Assembly (NCBI GenBank): GCA_004293855.1
Contig: RDYZ01000205.1
Coordinates: 1-40,940, forward strand
Length of the DNA stretch: 40,940 bases
Origin: Oscillatoriales cyanobacterium
Lineage (GTDB): Bacteria > Cyanobacteriota > Cyanobacteriia > Cyanobacteriales > Geitlerinemataceae
Reading direction: 5' to 3'
Under the pieces are notes generated by a model that saw only the letters and a list, made by a program, of their open reading frames with translations, was not told where the DNA came from and did not search any database. Positions 16,012 to 24,269 of this stretch are shown one piece after another. The position numbers were made by a program, and so were the translations under genes. Each line of letters opens with the position of its first letter. Within the stretch, counting starts at the first letter, position 1.

Positions 16012-19000
16012 ATGGCTACTTCTGTTCCGCGATCGCTGCTGCCCAAAACACCACTCCCCAAAGAGTTAAGTGTGCTTGAGGTGTGGGGATTTGGACTGAG
16101 CGGTTTGCTGCTATGGCTGGGTCCGGCGCCTGCGATGAATGCCGATCTAGGCTCTCAGTCTGTGTTTGTTTGGGGTTTGGCGACGATCGGCGGCATCTTA
16201 CTGAATTTGCAGGTGCAACATCTCGGGGTTCGCTGGCCGGAGCGATCGGGCGGCACGCCCAACTACACCACGGAACTGCTCAAGGATCGCCCCCTGTTTG
16301 CCATCTACGGCGCGATCGGCTACTTTCTCGGCTGGGTTTCGGTTCCCGCCATGAATGGCATCATTTTGACGGACTTGGTGGAAGCAAATCTCAATGCCAT
16401 TGGTTTGAGTGTGCCGGAAGTCTTGCTCCACATTGTGTTTACCAGCGTGCCGTTCATTGTTGCCCTGAGTGGCACGCGAGCCCTCGGTTTGCTGCACCTG
16501 TGCTTTATTGTGCCTGCGGTGGGTTTTTTGCTGCTGTTTTGTGTGCAGGGGTTGGGCTGGCTGGCGATCGCCCCGAGTAGTCCGAGCTTTCTCCCCGATC
16601 AATGGTCGAGCTTTTCACTCACCGGCTGGATGAAATGGTACTTTCTAGCGGTGTACGCGGCCTATGGCTGTGAAACCGCCTCCTCCTTCATTGCCGACAA
16701 TCGCAATCATCGCGCCTCTCTACGTAGCCTGTCCGTGGCCGCGATACTCTTGCCGATCGTCTACTTTGGCGGTTCCTGGCTCCTGATGCGTCTTGCCACC
16801 GATCCCAGCTTACAGGACAACGCCTACCTCAATCTGGTGGCCGTCTCTCGCCCCTTTTGGGGCAATGCTGCCACTCTGATTGTGACGTTTCTGATTGCGT
16901 CTGGATGTCTGCTCAGTTCAGCCACTGCCGTTGCAAACTCACCTCGCATTCTGTACCAGCTTGCGATTGATCGTTACTTCGCCCCCGTCTTTTCGATCGT
17001 CTCGCGGCGTGGCTCCTTCGGCCCTGGATTGATCTTTACACTCATCCTCAGTTTGGCCTGTCTCGTGTGGGGCAATGTCGAGCGAGTGGTAATGATTACC
17101 GGCACGGGTTACCTGTCCGGCATGATTGCCATTCACCTTGGGATCTGGCTGCAACGGGGCAAACGTGGTGTCTATCAACCCTATGGAGCCTTAGCCTTTG
17201 GTTTGTTGGAGCTGATCGTGTTGGTCGTCGGAGGGCTGGCCTGGAGCTGGCAAGATTTGCTCTTGGGGCTACTGATGCCCTTGGGGGTCTACGGCCTCAA
17301 TCAAATCATTGCCCGAATACCGTTGCCGCTCTTCTCGATGGCCTGGTGGTTTAGACGTTACCGTCAGGTGAGAACCGAGAGCTTTGGGCGCTTCGTGACC
17401 GTTCAAATTTTGGTGCTGATCTTTCTGGTTTGCGGTGGTACATTCACCGGCTGGCAACTGCATACCTTAGTCGCACTGCCCACCGAGGTCGCCAACAGTC
17501 CCGAAGTAACAACCAACCTCTTGGTGATTTTATTGCTGGTGATGGGGTTTGTGGGAGTGGCGATCGCCTGTTGGACAAGCCTCCCCCAGGTGGCGGCCAT
17601 TGCCGATGCCCGTGAACAATTTGAGCGGTTGTTTGCGATCGACAAAGACGGCATTGTCGTGATTGATAGCCACAGTGAAATTCGTCAGGCCAATCCAGCA
17701 GCCCAGACCTTCCTGGCCCACACCGGGCAAACGGTTGTCGGACAAACCCTGCACCAGTGTTTACCCGAACTTCCCCCCCAGGTCCAACAGTGGCATCATC
17801 GCACCGAAATTAAGCTCCGTTCTGCTCCCTCGGTGCGTGATCCCTCGCCCGATCGCACCCGAGTTCTGGAAATGACCATTTCGCGACTCAGTTTGGATGA
17901 AGACTCGGACTATTTGGTGATTTTGCGTGACATCACCGAACAAAAGCGAGCCGAGAATGCACTGCTCGATCAAGCTCAAGCCCTCGAAATTCGCGTGCGG
18001 GAACGTACGGCGGAACTGGAGCAGGCTAAGGAAAAAGCCGATGCCGCCAACCAAGCAAAAAGTACGTTCATTGCCAGCATGAGTCATGAGCTCCGAACCC
18101 CGCTGAATGCCATTCTGGGTTTTGCTCAGATCATGACCCGATCGCAAACCCTACCCACCGAACACCAAACAAACGTCGGCATCATCGCCCGCAGTGGAGA
18201 ACACCTCTTGATGCTGATCAACAACATTCTCGACCTCTCGAAAATCGAAGCGGGCAAAACCAGCCTCAACTTACAAAGCTTTGATCTCCACCAATTGCTG
18301 CATGATGTCCACGATCTTCTGCACTTCAAAGCTGACGATCGTCACCTCCAGATGCTTTTAGAATACGACGCCAACGATTTGCCGCGTTATATCTGTAGCG
18401 ATCCGGTTAAACTGCGCCAGGTTCTGATCAATCTGATTGGTAACAGTCTTAAATTCACCGAATACGGTGGGATTGCGGTGCGCGTGGCCCGATCGTCCCA
18501 GTCCGCCAATACCCTCGAATTTGAAGTCGAAGATTCTGGCGCAGGCATCGCCCCCGAAGAACTCGACACCTTATTCGATGCCTTTACCCAAACCGCCACG
18601 GGCCGACAGGCGCAGGAAGGAACCGGCCTGGGTTTGCCCATCAGCCGCCGCTTCGTGCAACTCATGGGTGGTGATATCACCGTCCAGTCACAACTCAATC
18701 AAGGCAGCATTTTTCGCTTTTCCATCCAAGTCACAGAGGCCAGTGCCGAGGAGGTGGTCAACCTCAAACCCCAACGACGCATCCTAGCCCTAGAACCAGG
18801 CCAGCCCCAGTATCGGCTGTTGATCGTGGATGACAAGCCCTTGAATCGTCAGCTTTTAATGAAGCTACTGGCTCCCCTGGGCTTTGCGCTGAAAGAAGCC
18901 AGTAACGGCCAGGAGGCGATCGAACTGTGGCAAAGCTGGCATCCTCACTTAACGTGGATGGATATGCGAATGCCCGTGCTTGATGGCTATCAAGCAACCC

Positions 19001-19443
19001 AACACATCCGCCAACTCCCCCCTCCCCCGGAGATCGAAACCAGCAACAAGATTATTGCCGTCACAGCCAGCATGTTTGAAGAGGAGCGAGCCGTTGTCTT
19101 GGCCGCCGGGTGTGACGACTTTTTACGCAAACCGTTTCGCGAAGACTCCATCTTCGAGATGCTCGCCAAACATTTAGATGTCCGCTTCATTTATGAAGAG
19201 ATAGAGGTCAGTGACTCCCCGCCCGATCGCACCGTCCTGCGGCCCCAAGATCTCGACGGTATACCGCGCGATATCCTGGATCGTCTTGTCGATGCGATTG
19301 TTTCCTCCGATCTCACTCAAATTTCCCAAGAATTAGACGAAATTTCTATCCATAGTCAAACCGTAGCGAAAGTCCTACGGAAATCCCTCGACCAGTTTGA
19401 ATATGAACCTATATTAGAATTAATATCTGACACAACAGTCTAA
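16012..19443 (+). CDS. APC permease-PAS-histidine kinase-receiver fusion
   Basis: 1143 aa. Residues ~20-480 form a polytopic membrane domain of about 12 helices resembling amino acid/polyamine (APC) permeases, opening with 'EVWGFGLSGLLLWLGP'; one or two further helices follow (to ~525). A PAS domain (~540-645, 'GIVVIDSHSEIRQANPAAQ') leads through a coiled coil into HisKA with phospho-acceptor His692 ('[10 protein letters not shown]'). HATPase boxes are 'DSGAGI' and 'GTGLGLPISRR'. A receiver follows (~935-1050) with Asp940/941 and phospho-acceptor Asp984 ('MDMRMP'), then a ~80-residue tail. All catalytic residues are intact. The architecture suggests a transporter-derived sensor, comparable in idea to CbrA (which uses an SSS-type permease). 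The ligand is unknown. The receiver-kinase gene starts 2 bp after its stop. Confidence 0.9.
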   Translation: MATSVPRSLLPKTPLPKELSVLEVWGFGLSGLLLWLGPAPAMNADLGSQSVFVWGLATIGGILLNLQVQHLGVRWPERSGGTPNYTTELLKDRPLFAIYGAIGYFLGWVSVPAMNGIILTDLVEANLNAIGLSVPEVLLHIVFTSVPFIVALSGTRALGLLHLCFIVPAVGFLLLFCVQGLGWLAIAPSSPSFLPDQWSSFSLTGWMKWYFLAVYAAYGCETASSFIADNRNHRASLRSLSVAAILLPIVYFGGSWLLMRLATDPSLQDNAYLNLVAVSRPFWGNAATLIVTFLIASGCLLSSATAVANSPRILYQLAIDRYFAPVFSIVSRRGSFGPGLIFTLILSLACLVWGNVERVVMITGTGYLSGMIAIHLGIWLQRGKRGVYQPYGALAFGLLELIVLVVGGLAWSWQDLLLGLLMPLGVYGLNQIIARIPLPLFSMAWWFRRYRQVRTESFGRFVTVQILVLIFLVCGGTFTGWQLHTLVALPTEVANSPEVTTNLLVILLLVMGFVGVAIACWTSLPQVAAIADAREQFERLFAIDKDGIVVIDSHSEIRQANPAAQTFLAHTGQTVVGQTLHQCLPELPPQVQQWHHRTEIKLRSAPSVRDPSPDRTRVLEMTISRLSLDEDSDYLVILRDITEQKRAENALLDQAQALEIRVRERTAELEQAKEKADAANQAKSTFIASMSHELRTPLNAILGFAQIMTRSQTLPTEHQTNVGIIARSGEHLLMLINNILDLSKIEAGKTSLNLQSFDLHQLLHDVHDLLHFKADDRHLQMLLEYDANDLPRYICSDPVKLRQVLINLIGNSLKFTEYGGIAVRVARSSQSANTLEFEVEDSGAGIAPEELDTLFDAFTQTATGRQAQEGTGLGLPISRRFVQLMGGDITVQSQLNQGSIFRFSIQVTEASAEEVVNLKPQRRILALEPGQPQYRLLIVDDKPLNRQLLMKLLAPLGFALKEASNGQEAIELWQSWHPHLTWMDMRMPVLDGYQATQHIRQLPPPPEIETSNKIIAVTASMFEEERAVVLAAGCDDFLRKPFREDSIFEMLAKHLDVRFIYEEIEVSDSPPDRTVLRPQDLDGIPRDILDRLVDAIVSSDLTQISQELDEISIHSQTVAKVLRKSLDQFEYEPILELISDTTV

Positions 19444-19445
19444 CT

Positions 19446-20792
19446 ATGGAATCCTCAAAAAATAACCTAATAGGTGAGATTGTTATCATCGATGATACTC
19501 CAGCCAATCTCCGTCTTCTCGCTAGTTTACTCAGCGATCGAGGCTATCAAGTGCGTCCATTTCCCAGCGGGAAACTTGCCTTAGCGGGTCTAGAGCGGTG
19601 TGATCCAGACCTGATTTTGCTAGACATTCAGATGCCACAAATGGATGGTTATGAAGTCTGTAAAATTCTGAAAGCCCAGCAACGCACCCGAGATATACCA
19701 ATCATTTTTATCAGTGCTCTCAGCGAAGCACTCGATAAGGTTAAAGCTTTTTCCTGTGGTGGTGTGGATTACATCACAAAACCCTTTCAAGCGGAAGAAG
19801 TGATTGCACGGGTCGGAACCCATATCAAACTCAGCCACCTGCAACAACAGCTACAACATCAGAACAGCTATCAGGCGTCTCAATTAATCGAGCAAAATAA
19901 AAAGCTTCAGACCATGAATCAGGAGCTACTCGAACAGTATCACTATGTGAAAGAAGCCCAACTTCAGCTCGTTCAAGCTGAAAAAATGGCGACCTTGGGA
20001 AACTTAATTTCAGGTGTCGCTCATGAGGTGAATAATCCACTGGGGTGTATTAACGCGAACTTACAAATTGCCCAGGATTACATCACTGAACTGCTGGAAT
20101 TTGTCAAACTCTCCATTACCGTGGGCATCCCCTCCGAAGGGGAGATCAACCAAGGTCTCCAGGACTTTGATCTTGAGTTTATCCAAACCGATTTACCGCA
20201 ACTCTTAGATTCGATTTTACGTAGCACGAATACCATTCGCGATATTAGCGATTCATTACGCATTTTCTCCCGCATTGATAATGAACAAAATAAGGTTTGC
20301 TTCAATATTCACGCTGGACTCGATAGTACCTTGCTCATTTTGCGCTATCGCCTGAAAGCGAACCACAAGCGACCGGAAATTCAGGTGATTAAGGAGTATG
20401 GTGCTATCTCTGATATTGAGTGTTTTCCGGGCAAACTCAATCAGGTTTTTATGAATATCCTGGCCAATGTGATCGATGCGTTTGAGGAAGCAAACCAGAA
20501 CCGCAGTTATAACGATATCGAAGCAGCTCCCAATCAAATTTGGATTCGGACGATGTTTGTGGATGGAGCCATCCTCCAGATTGAGATCCAGGATAATGGC
20601 CCAGGTATGAGCGCCACGGAACAGACTCAAGTGTTTAACCAAGGCTTTACAACCAAGCCGGTCGGTAAGGGAACCGGCTTAGGCTTGGCGATCGCCCGTC
20701 ACATTATTGAAGTCGAGCATAGTGGTTCGATTGATCTACACTCTGTCCCAGGAGAGGGATCAACCTTTAAGATCGGTATCCCAATTGTTTGA
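19446..20792 (+). CDS. Receiver-histidine kinase, partner of the fusion kinase
   Basis: 448 aa. The N-terminal receiver (~10-125) has 'IIDDTPANLRLL', phospho-acceptor Asp60 ('LLDIQMPQMDGYEV') and the conserved Lys in 'ITKPFQ'. A coiled coil (~135-180) leads to a kinase core with His193 in 'GVAHEVNNPLG'. The HATPase carries 'QVFMNILANVID', 'DNGPGM' and '[13 protein letters not shown]'. It is soluble. The start lies 2 bp behind the permease-kinase stop, so the two are surely co-transcribed. A relay from the upstream kinase to this receiver is plausible. The kinase core is of the same subfamily as the MASE1 kinase at 24270-26183 (both have '[GS]LDSTLLIL.YRLKAN'). Confidence 0.92.
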   Translation: MESSKNNLIGEIVIIDDTPANLRLLASLLSDRGYQVRPFPSGKLALAGLERCDPDLILLDIQMPQMDGYEVCKILKAQQRTRDIPIIFISALSEALDKVKAFSCGGVDYITKPFQAEEVIARVGTHIKLSHLQQQLQHQNSYQASQLIEQNKKLQTMNQELLEQYHYVKEAQLQLVQAEKMATLGNLISGVAHEVNNPLGCINANLQIAQDYITELLEFVKLSITVGIPSEGEINQGLQDFDLEFIQTDLPQLLDSILRSTNTIRDISDSLRIFSRIDNEQNKVCFNIHAGLDSTLLILRYRLKANHKRPEIQVIKEYGAISDIECFPGKLNQVFMNILANVIDAFEEANQNRSYNDIEAAPNQIWIRTMFVDGAILQIEIQDNGPGMSATEQTQVFNQGFTTKPVGKGTGLGLAIARHIIEVEHSGSIDLHSVPGEGSTFKIGIPIV

Positions 20793-20799
20793 AATCTTC

Positions 20800-20825
20800 C
20801 CCGTCGTCCCTAGGCGGGGTTTCCG
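20800..20825 (+). terminator. Weak hairpin after the kinase operon
   Basis: CCCCG (20800-20804) pairs with CGGGG (20816-20820) and is followed by TTT. It lies 8 bp after the stop codon. The short stem and short T-run make this a weak terminator candidate. Confidence 0.4.
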
Positions 20826-21013
20826 GACTATGCTACCCGCACCGAACCTTTGGCAAACCATGAACAGTTGTGTGCCGATCGCCACGGCATAGGATGACGG
20901 TCGATCGAGGCGTGGAACCCAGGGCAAACTGTTCAATTGATCGGCTTACAGACTCCCCTTAAAATGCCCTAAATGGGTCTGACACAAATCGGGAGGGGGT
21001 TCACTAAATTTAA

Positions 21014-21085
21014 AGCCAGTGACGAGATTTGAACTCGTGACCGCTCGATTACGAATCGAGTGCTCTACCACTGAGCTACACTGGC
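21014..21085 (-). tRNA. tRNA-Thr (anticodon CGU)
   Basis: On the minus strand the 72-nt gene starts GCCAGTGTAGCTCAGTGG and ends with the matching acceptor arm CACTGGC plus discriminator T. The anticodon stem-loop is CTCGA-TTCGTAA-TCGAG, giving CGU at 21051-21053, which reads ACG. The T-loop TTCAAAT is present. CCA is not encoded. It lies between two kinase genes on the opposite strand. Confidence 0.95.
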
Positions 21086-21423
21086 GAATCGGCTAGAACA
21101 TCATAGCAAGGCTTTTCGGATTTGTTAACATTTTTGAGATTTTTTTCGCCAGAACAGCAACGCGGGGAAGATGACAGCTTCCAACACGAACCCATGACAG
21201 GGACGATCGATCACCCGAGAGTCGTGACCGGATCTCGCTGAAGACTTCATACGCTCTACTACAATTGACATAGTGCATACCGGATCTGGCCAAGACGGTA
21301 TCTCGATCGAGACCAGACATCCGCAGGGTGTCACATAACTCGCGACGTCATCTTTGGCCACCCCACAGTCGTTACTATTGAAAGTCCGCGAGTAGGCATG
21401 AGGTTTTGCGACGGGTAGTTCCT
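21086..21423. other. Intergenic region, 338 bp
   Basis: Between the tRNA (-) and the PAS-PAS kinase (+). No ORF with family-like features, repeat or clear promoter is recognised. Confidence 0.35.
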
Positions 21424-23379
21424 ATGTATGTTTTCGAGCAAGGCGATCTGTTTCAAGCCCTGTTGACATCGAGCCCGACAGCGATGGCGATCGTCGATCG
21501 TCAGATGCACTACGTTGCTGTCACCCATCAATGGACGAAAACGTTCGGTCTTGAGGAGGCCGACCTCCTGGGCACGAGTCATTACGCCCTGTTTCCACAG
21601 CACGGCCCAAGCTGGCAGCGTATCCACCAGGCGTGTTTAAACGGCCAAAGTGGTCAATGGCAAGAACCCGAATGTCAACTCCCCAATGGCAAGGTGGTGG
21701 CCGCGCAATGGTCGATTCGTCCCTGGCTGGGTTCACGAACCACGATCGAGGCAAGTTCAGAGGCTCCCCCCCCCATTCTGGGTCTTGTCCTATCTTGGGA
21801 AGATATTTCTCGAGCCAAACAGGCACTGCAAGCCGCCTGGACGCAACAAAAAAATCTGCATAGGCAGGTGCAAGCACTCACTCGTGCCCTCGAACACGAG
21901 CAAAAAGAGCGTCAGCGCATCGATGACATGCTACCCCTCGGACAAATTTCGATTAATAAATCGGGGGATGCGGTGTTTTGGCTGGATCACGACGGGGGAA
22001 TCTTCTACGTCAATGATTCCGCCTGTCTCTCGTTGGGATACACCCGTAACGAGTTACTCGAGATCAAAATTCACGATATTAATCCGGACTTTCCGCCCGA
22101 GATTTGGCCGGACTATCGCGATCAGGTGCGCGAATTTGGGTCGTTTACCTTGGATTCACGCCATCGACGCAAAAACGGCAAGATCTTCCCGGTGGAAATT
22201 ACGATCACGTCCCTGGTGTATCGCGGTCAGGAGTACATTTGTACCTTTGCGCGGGACATTACCGAACGCAAACGGGCGGAGGCAGAACTGTACCAGGCCA
22301 CGATCGCCGCTGAAGCTGCGAATCAGGCAAAAAGCTCATTTTTGGCGAACATGAGCCACGAGCTACGCACGCCCCTCAATGCCATTATTGGCTACGGCGA
22401 AATTTTGCAGGAAGAAATCGAGGATCTCGACCTGGATGGGGATGAATCGGAAGATTTGATGGCCGATCTCAAGAGCATCACGACGGCGGGACGGCATTTG
22501 CTATCGATTATTAGTGATATCCTCGACTTTTCCAAAATTGAAGCGGGGCGTATGGATCTAGCCCCTGAAGAGTTTGATGTTTCGACGCTGATCTACGAGC
22601 TGGAATCGACGGTACAGCCTTTGGTGGAGAAAAATACCAACACGCTGAAGGTAGAGTGCAGCCTGAATCTGGGGACGATGTACGCCGATCGCACCAAGAT
22701 CAGCCAAGTCTTGCTCAACTTGCTCAGTAATGCGGCGAAGTTCACCCACCAGGGAACGATCGTCATGACGGTGAATCGTCAAGAATCCCCCTTCAGCGAG
22801 ATTCGCAACGAGGCCGAACGCGACGCTGAAGCCAGCAGCAGTGCCGCCGACCCCACGGCCTGGATTTGCTTTCGGGTCAGTGATACTGGCATTGGTCTTA
22901 CGGATGAGCAGATCCAAAGTATCTTTCAGCCGTTCACCCAGGCGGACGAATCCACAACGAAGCGTTACGGTGGCACGGGTTTAGGTTTAGCCATCAGCCG
23001 CAAGTTTTGTCAGATGATGGGGGGCGATATCACGGTGGAAAGCGAGCTGGATGTGGGGTCAACCTTTACGGTTGATCTCCCCGCTGCGGATAAAGCGGCT
23101 GACCCCGCCGCCGGTTTGACCCAAACTCGGACGGATCTATCATTCCGATCGGGGTCAGAAATGGCAACGATCGAGCTTGATGAGGATCTCGAATCCGTCA
23201 CCCAAACCGAAACACCGCTCCTGAATGAAACCGCCGAACTGCTGGAGTTACCGGAGTTTGCGGGGGTTTCGTTTCATGATTTAGCCGAGGAAGAGGACAC
23301 CGAACCGCCCCGATCGTCGTTTTTGATCGATTCGTTTGACGATGATGCACCCCTAGAAGAAAACGAATGGTTTATCTAG
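21424..23379 (+). CDS. PAS-PAS histidine kinase with acidic tail
   Basis: 651 aa from the ATG at 21424 (a start at 21406 would add six residues). PAS 1 covers ~5-130, a coiled coil ~135-165, and PAS 2 ~170-285 ('[20 protein letters not shown]', with its PAC end '[13 protein letters not shown]'). HisKA has phospho-acceptor His312 ('[16 protein letters not shown]'). The HATPase has 'DTGIGL' and '[12 protein letters not shown]'. No transmembrane segments are seen, so this is a cytosolic sensor; the cue (light, redox, small ligand) is not readable. After the kinase comes a ~100-residue tail rich in Asp/Glu with no receiver, which is unusual for a kinase of this type. No response regulator is adjacent. 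Confidence 0.9.
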   Translation: MYVFEQGDLFQALLTSSPTAMAIVDRQMHYVAVTHQWTKTFGLEEADLLGTSHYALFPQHGPSWQRIHQACLNGQSGQWQEPECQLPNGKVVAAQWSIRPWLGSRTTIEASSEAPPPILGLVLSWEDISRAKQALQAAWTQQKNLHRQVQALTRALEHEQKERQRIDDMLPLGQISINKSGDAVFWLDHDGGIFYVNDSACLSLGYTRNELLEIKIHDINPDFPPEIWPDYRDQVREFGSFTLDSRHRRKNGKIFPVEITITSLVYRGQEYICTFARDITERKRAEAELYQATIAAEAANQAKSSFLANMSHELRTPLNAIIGYGEILQEEIEDLDLDGDESEDLMADLKSITTAGRHLLSIISDILDFSKIEAGRMDLAPEEFDVSTLIYELESTVQPLVEKNTNTLKVECSLNLGTMYADRTKISQVLLNLLSNAAKFTHQGTIVMTVNRQESPFSEIRNEAERDAEASSSAADPTAWICFRVSDTGIGLTDEQIQSIFQPFTQADESTTKRYGGTGLGLAISRKFCQMMGGDITVESELDVGSTFTVDLPAADKAADPAAGLTQTRTDLSFRSGSEMATIELDEDLESVTQTETPLLNETAELLELPEFAGVSFHDLAEEEDTEPPRSSFLIDSFDDDAPLEENEWFI

Positions 23380-23612
23380 CGTGAGTTCGGGTTAAGGAGT
23401 CCCTACTCTGGCGGCTTTCCTTCTCCCTAAATCCCCTTCGGCCCGCTTAGGGCATCGCCTTTCCCAGGACAGGAGAGCAACTTTTAAACACCCAATCCGG
23501 TTTCATGAGTAGCACAATTACGTTGATCGTTATTTAGTATCAACCTGCACCTCGACTCCACTCAGTGCTCATCGGAAATCGCTACTTTGTAGCCCGGATT
23601 TAGTATGAAGTG

Positions 23613-23753
23613 ATGTTTTTACCACCGTATTCATCGGACTTGAACCGCGTAGAGAAATTCTGGGCGCGAGTGAAGCTGATGGTTGGTCAGTTGCCTGAGG
23701 ATGGAATGGGCCTGCTAGAGGCTGTGATTTGCTCCTTGGTCAAGCCGTTCTAA
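23613..23753 (+). pseudogene. IS630-family transposase C-terminal remnant
   Basis: 46 codons ending in TAA at 23751 read 'FLPPYSSDLNRVEKFWARVK' followed by ~25 further residues. This is the typical C-terminal end of IS630-type transposases, where 'PYSPDLNPIE.FW' carries the last catalytic Glu. Everything upstream of it is missing. It abuts the kinase pseudogene fragment, suggesting that insertion of the element broke that gene and then itself decayed. Confidence 0.7.
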
Positions 23754-23764
23754 CCAAATCGGGG

Positions 23765-24238
23765 ATGCTACAGCACCCTGCTCATTCTCAAATATCGGCT
23801 CAAAGCCAATAAACACCGTCCTGAAATCCAAGTTCTGCACCGGTATAGGGAACTGCCTGATGTGCAATGCTTCCCTGAGCAACTCAACACAGGTAGTGAT
23901 GAATATTCTAGCCAATACGATCGATCTGTTTGATGAAATGACTGAACAGTCTAGGTTTGCCGAGTTGGCAGCGCATCTGCAAACTCTAACAATTCAAACG
24001 GCCCTAACTGGCAGTACGGTCAAAACCCGCATTTACGATAATGGCAAAGGTTATGACGGAGGAAGCCAAAGCCCGCATCTTTAACGATTTATTTACCAAC
24101 AAAGGAGTGGGTCAAGGCACGGGGCGGGAATTGGCGATTACACGTCAGATTATCGACGAAAAACATAGTGGAATGATCATGGTAAATTTTGAGATGGGTC
24201 AAGGAACAGAGTTACTAGTCCTGTTGCCACTCCAGTAA
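23765..24238 (+). pseudogene. Frameshifted histidine kinase fragment
   Basis: At nucleotide level this closely matches 25723-26183 of the downstream kinase; the first ~170 bases look about 90% identical by eye. Reading needs two +1 frameshifts: near 23888 ('caacacagg' where the intact gene has 'caaccagg') and near 24052 ('aaaggttatg' versus 'aagggtatg'). The remaining pieces are 'STLLILKYRLKAN', 'NILANTIDLFDEM', 'DNGKG' and 'GVGQGTGRELAI', the last with the glycine box damaged (GRELAI for GLGLAI). The 5' two-thirds are gone, replaced by the IS630 remnant. It is a decayed tandem duplicate. Confidence 0.88.
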
Positions 24239-24269
24239 AACTGTTTTCATCTACTCACTTCTTAGCTAT

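Noticed and set aside
16083-16580. 165-codon ORF inside the permease-kinase
   Set aside because: Shadow of the permease frame; the permease frame carries the recognisable domain.
23400-23500. Stretch resembling the CCCTCTCCC/GGGAGAGGG spacer repeat
   Set aside because: Too degenerate to call a second copy of the 8.2-kb element; no terminal repeats.
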